Below the pieces are notes generated by a model. The model made no database searches. It saw nothing but the letters and a program-made list of their open reading frames with translations, and was not told the origin of the DNA. The position numbers were made by a program, and so were the translations under genes. This document shows positions 61,779 through 64,000 of a stretch of DNA of 64,000 nucleotides, piece by piece; within the stretch, counting starts at the first letter, position 1; each line of letters begins with the position of its first letter. The DNA is from an uncultured Flavobacteriales bacterium. GTDB taxonomy: Bacteria; Bacteroidota; Bacteroidia; Flavobacteriales_G; Salibacteraceae. The stretch spans positions 62,001 to 126,000 of the forward strand of contig CAKZKD010000005.1 in assembly GCA_937121175.1 (NCBI GenBank), in the 5' to 3' direction.

Positions 61779-63506
61779 ATGAAAAAACTAAGTTTTAAAA
61801 GTATCGCGATTGTAGCTATTGCTACTACCAGTTTAATGGCTTGTAACCCATTAAAGAAAATGAGTAAATATGCTGAAAACATCAAGTATAATGTCACACC
61901 AGACCCACTTGAGGTTCACGCTGACAGCGTTGATGTTTCAATTACTGCGAAATTTCCACCAAACTTCTTTCACAAGTTAGCTACAATGACCGCTAAACCA
62001 GTTTTGAAAAATGCTGAAGGTGAAATCGTAAAAGAGTTCAAAGAGATTAAAATGATTGGAATCGAAGCTGATGGTGACGGTCAAAAAGTTGATTTCGAAA
62101 AAGGTGGAACTGTTTCTTATTCGGACAAAATTGCTTACGATCCTTCTATGGAAAACGTAACAATGCATATTTCTGCTGTTGCTGGTTATAAAACTAAAAC
62201 AACAGACTTCGAAACTGTGAAAATTGCTGATGGTACTATTACTACCTCAACAATGGCACAGACCGATGCTCGTCCTATTTTAGGAAAGGACAACTTCAAA
62301 AAAGTTATTCCTCGTTCTGTAAAAGCAGATATCAATTACATGATTCAACAGTCGAACGTTCGTTCTTCTGAATTGAAAGAAGAAGATATTAAGGCTTTAG
62401 AAGCGTTTGTTAAAAATGCAGTTGAAAACGAATTTGTATTCAAAGGATTAACGGTTGAAGCCTATGCTTCTCCAGATGGTGAGCTGACTATCAATGATAA
62501 CCTTGCAAACAATCGTGCAAAATCTGCTTCAAGTGCTGTGAACAGAATTCTTAAGAAAAACAAAGTTGAAGCTGCTAAAGCTGAAGGTTTTGCAACTGAA
62601 ACAGGTAAAGGTGAAGACTGGGAAGGTTTCCAAAAAGCAATGAAAGAATCAAGTGTCGAAGACAAAGAATTGATTCTACGTATTCTTAATATGTACAAAG
62701 ACAACGAGAAGCGTGAAACAGAAATCAAAAACTTAGCTGCTACTTATGTTGAAGTGGCTGAAAAAATTCTTCCTCAATTAAGACGTTCTAACATCACTAT
62801 TAATGCTGATGAAATGGCAAGAACTGACGAAGAAATTACTCAATTGACAAAATCTGATTCTGCTGTATTAAGTATTGAAGAAATTCTATACGCTGCTACA
62901 TTGACTAATGACTTAGACGAAAAACTTCGTATTTACAGATTGGCTAAAGCACAACATGCTTCAGATTGGAGAGGAGCGAATAATGCTGGTTACATTTTAG
63001 TTCTTAAAAATGATATTGATGGTGCTAAAGCCGAATTTGAGGCAGCAGCAAGTATCAAGGAAAACGGAACGGTACACAACAACTTAGCTGTAGTTTCCAT
63101 ATTTAATGACGACATGTCTTCTGCAAAGGAGTCTTTAGTAAAAGCTTCAGGCGCTGGAGCCGAGGTTAATTACAACAACGGAATTGTAGCTCTAAATGAA
63201 GCTCAATACGGTGATGCAGTTAGTAAATTTGGAAGCGAAAATACTTTCAACGCTGCTCTATCTAAAATGCTAAATGGTGACAATGATGGTGCACTTAAAG
63301 CTATCGATGCTTCAGATGCAAAAGAAACTGCTGAAGGTTACTACTTGAAAGCAATTATTGGTGCTCGTTCAGGAAACAAAGAATTAATGGGAAATAACTT
63401 AAAATCTGCAATTGCGAAAGATGCTGCAATGAAAACTAAAGCTGCTAATGACGCTGAATTCATTTCGTTCAGAGATGACGCTGCGTTTACTGATGCTGTA
63501 AAGTAG
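61779..63506 (+). CDS. Lipoprotein with OmpA-like and TPR domains
   Basis: Lipoprotein of 575 residues starting at MKKLSFKSIAIVAIATTSL; the signal ends in LMAC (cysteine at residue 22). Order: an N-terminal beta-rich region (about 30-180: NVTPDPLEVHADSVDVSITAKFP); a degenerate OmpA-like domain (about 220-280: VEAYASPDGELTINDNLANNRAKSA) corresponding to the peptidoglycan-binding fold; and C-terminal TPR repeats (about 370-560: AEEILYAAT-like helices, GYILVLKNDIDGAKAEFEAA, NNGIVALNEAQYGDAVSKF). Probably a cell-wall-linked scaffold. Strong terminator follows. Codon usage (repeated GCT, AAA, GAA) hints at high expression. Confidence 0.83.
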   Translation: MKKLSFKSIAIVAIATTSLMACNPLKKMSKYAENIKYNVTPDPLEVHADSVDVSITAKFPPNFFHKLATMTAKPVLKNAEGEIVKEFKEIKMIGIEADGDGQKVDFEKGGTVSYSDKIAYDPSMENVTMHISAVAGYKTKTTDFETVKIADGTITTSTMAQTDARPILGKDNFKKVIPRSVKADINYMIQQSNVRSSELKEEDIKALEAFVKNAVENEFVFKGLTVEAYASPDGELTINDNLANNRAKSASSAVNRILKKNKVEAAKAEGFATETGKGEDWEGFQKAMKESSVEDKELILRILNMYKDNEKRETEIKNLAATYVEVAEKILPQLRRSNITINADEMARTDEEITQLTKSDSAVLSIEEILYAATLTNDLDEKLRIYRLAKAQHASDWRGANNAGYILVLKNDIDGAKAEFEAAASIKENGTVHNNLAVVSIFNDDMSSAKESLVKASGAGAEVNYNNGIVALNEAQYGDAVSKFGSENTFNAALSKMLNGDNDGALKAIDASDAKETAEGYYLKAIIGARSGNKELMGNNLKSAIAKDAAMKTKAANDAEFISFRDDAAFTDAVK

Positions 63507-63530
63507 GTTAAACAACATATAAAAAATTGA

Positions 63531-63557
63531 AAGGCGCCTTTTCGGCGCCTTTTTTTG
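63531..63557 (+). terminator. Intrinsic terminator after the OmpA/TPR lipoprotein gene
   Basis: Perfect eight-base stem AAGGCGCC/GGCGCCTT, five-base loop, then six further T. It begins 24 bases after the stop. Confidence 0.88.
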
Positions 63558-63566
63558 TTAGCGGTT

Positions 63567-63596
63567 GATATTTCAATACCTATATTACTATATTTG
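63567..63596 (+). promoter_or_regulatory. Promoter of the small cysteine-rich lipoprotein gene
   Basis: Exact -7 box TATATTTG at 63589-63596, 18 bases before the ATG. A TTG ends at 63567, 21 bases upstream of the box, slightly longer than usual spacing. Confidence 0.5.
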
Positions 63597-63614
63597 TCCA
63601 CATAGTATTAGATT

Positions 63615-63809
63615 ATGAGAAAAGTATTATTTGTAGTAGCCGTTGGAAGTTTAGCTTTATTGTCTTCGTGCAAAAAATGTGCAACATGTACATTTGATGA
63701 TCCTATTAAAGGGGAGCTGGTAAGTGAAGATGTTTGCCAAAAGGGGAAACAATTTAAGCATGTAATGGATGTTTACGAAAGAAACGAATGGGTTTGTACT
63801 GAAAAGTAA
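63615..63809 (+). CDS. Small cysteine-rich lipoprotein
   Basis: 64-residue predicted lipoprotein. The signal MRKVLFVVAVGSLALLSSC places the lipid-modified cysteine at residue 19. The 45-residue mature peptide has four more cysteines (C22, C25, C41, C61), including CKKCATC at the start, and a tryptophan near the end (NEWVCTEK). Small Bacteroidota lipoproteins with this cysteine layout exist but have no known function. It forms a unit of its own, with a promoter upstream and a terminator after it, so it is probably a real, separately regulated gene. Confidence 0.75.
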   Translation: MRKVLFVVAVGSLALLSSCKKCATCTFDDPIKGELVSEDVCQKGKQFKHVMDVYERNEWVCTEK

Positions 63810-63833
63810 ACCCAAACCACATATTGATATTTC

Positions 63834-63861
63834 AAAAGGCTTAAGAGATTAAGCCTTTTTT
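63834..63861. terminator. Bidirectional terminator between the small lipoprotein and SpoU-type genes
   Basis: Perfect 11-base stem AAAAGGCTTAA/TTAAGCCTTTT with loop GAGA, six T on the plus side and four on the minus side. The stop codon of the minus-strand gene lies inside the stem. Confidence 0.82.
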
Positions 63862-64000
63862 AGTTTACCAATTATATCCCACAAGGCGATTCCTGTGCTA
63901 ACAGATACATTAAAAGAATGTTTAGTTCCAAATTGAGGTATTTCAATACACATATCGCAAATATCAATTACCGCTTGCTGAACTCCATCAACCTCGTTAC
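63849..64000 (-). CDS. SpoU/TrmH-family RNA methyltransferase (C-terminal end only)
   Basis: The window ends inside this gene; only the last 49 residues are visible, read by hand. They contain the SpoU motifs 2 and 3 of the SPOUT fold: NEVDGVQQAVIDIC (from the G-N-E-x-x-G-V motif) and IEIPQFGTKHSFNVSVSTGIAL, the SAM-binding knot with its asparagine and serine. This enzyme 2'-O-methylates a ribose in tRNA or rRNA; which one cannot be told. Motif 1 and the start are outside. Confidence 0.88.
   Translation of the reverse strand, partial: NEVDGVQQAVIDICDMCIEIPQFGTKHSFNVSVSTGIALWDIIGKLKKA

Noticed and set aside
1-64000. Defence system, prophage, insertion sequence, CRISPR array or tRNA/rRNA gene
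   Set aside because: I looked for integrases, transposases, regularly spaced repeats, terminal inverted repeats and tRNA-like sequence and saw none. The window reads as ordinary chromosomal core with some lineage-specific genes.

Overview
The window is a dense stretch of chromosome from a member of the Bacteroidota, most likely a marine member of the Flavobacteriales or a close relative. The signs are: type IX secretion (T9SS) cargo domains and the T9SS protein PorQ; Bacteroidota-specific families (DUF4835, DUF4295, DUF4920, the Rpb6-like omega subunit); the gene order bamD-rpoZ-coaBC-DUF4835-recN; a split transketolase; AT-rich DNA; and many promoters of the Bacteroidota type, with a -7 box TAnnTTTG, in place of E. 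coli-like -35/-10 boxes. I see no phage, insertion sequence, CRISPR array, rRNA or tRNA. No gap between genes exceeds about 270 bases.

Layout. 1-5.9 kb: the Na+-pumping NADH:quinone reductase operon nqrABCDEF on the minus strand, with nqrF cut by the window edge. 6.1-7.3 kb: sucC. 7.5-8.7 kb: a secreted T9SS type B protein. 8.8-15.4 kb: a methyltransferase, fabI, and the recN/DUF4835/coaBC/rpoZ/bamD operon. 15.5-20.4 kb: an alpha-oxoamine synthase and a 1158-residue T9SS repeat protein. 20.5-27.1 kb: parC, a META-like lipoprotein, parE and ychF. 27.3-30.5 kb: the two halves of transketolase with a von Willebrand A gene between them. 30.6-38.8 kb: a DUF4920 lipoprotein, an OmpA/PD40 envelope protein, a giant AsmA protein, a dicarboxylate/amino-acid symporter and aroC. 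38.9-42.9 kb: an unusual winged-helix protein, porQ-cmk, ftsY, DUF4295 and rpmG. 42.9-48.4 kb: an Atp10-like protein, an aminotransferase, a nucleoside transporter, a bifunctional nuclease and etfAB. 48.6-54.1 kb: pdhB, a lipoprotein, hppA, a YceI lipoprotein and a DUF6268 protein. 54.1-61.7 kb: a deoxynucleoside kinase, a secreted propeller-like protein, a GH3 enzyme, a kelch-like T9SS cargo, sppA, folK and a second deoxynucleoside kinase. 61.8-64 kb: an OmpA/TPR lipoprotein, a tiny cysteine-rich lipoprotein and the end of a SpoU-type RNA methyltransferase.

How the genes fit together. The energy genes (NQR, a pyrophosphatase with the K+-dependent signature, sucC, etfAB, pdhB) point to aerobic heterotrophy with a sodium or mixed sodium/proton economy. 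A nucleoside transporter and two deoxynucleoside kinases indicate nucleoside salvage. The envelope genes (bamD, porQ, OmpA proteins, AsmA, sppA, DUF6268) and three T9SS cargo proteins show heavy investment in protein export.

I do not see a self-contained new defence or biosynthetic system. The points that most deserve a second look are: the vWA gene between the transketolase halves; the winged-helix protein that looks like a nucleotidyltransferase without its catalytic motif; the CoaBC active-site substitutions; the ParC tail ending in a clamp-binding-like peptide; the hairpin in the hppA leader; and several -7 boxes so close to start codons that leaderless transcripts are implied.
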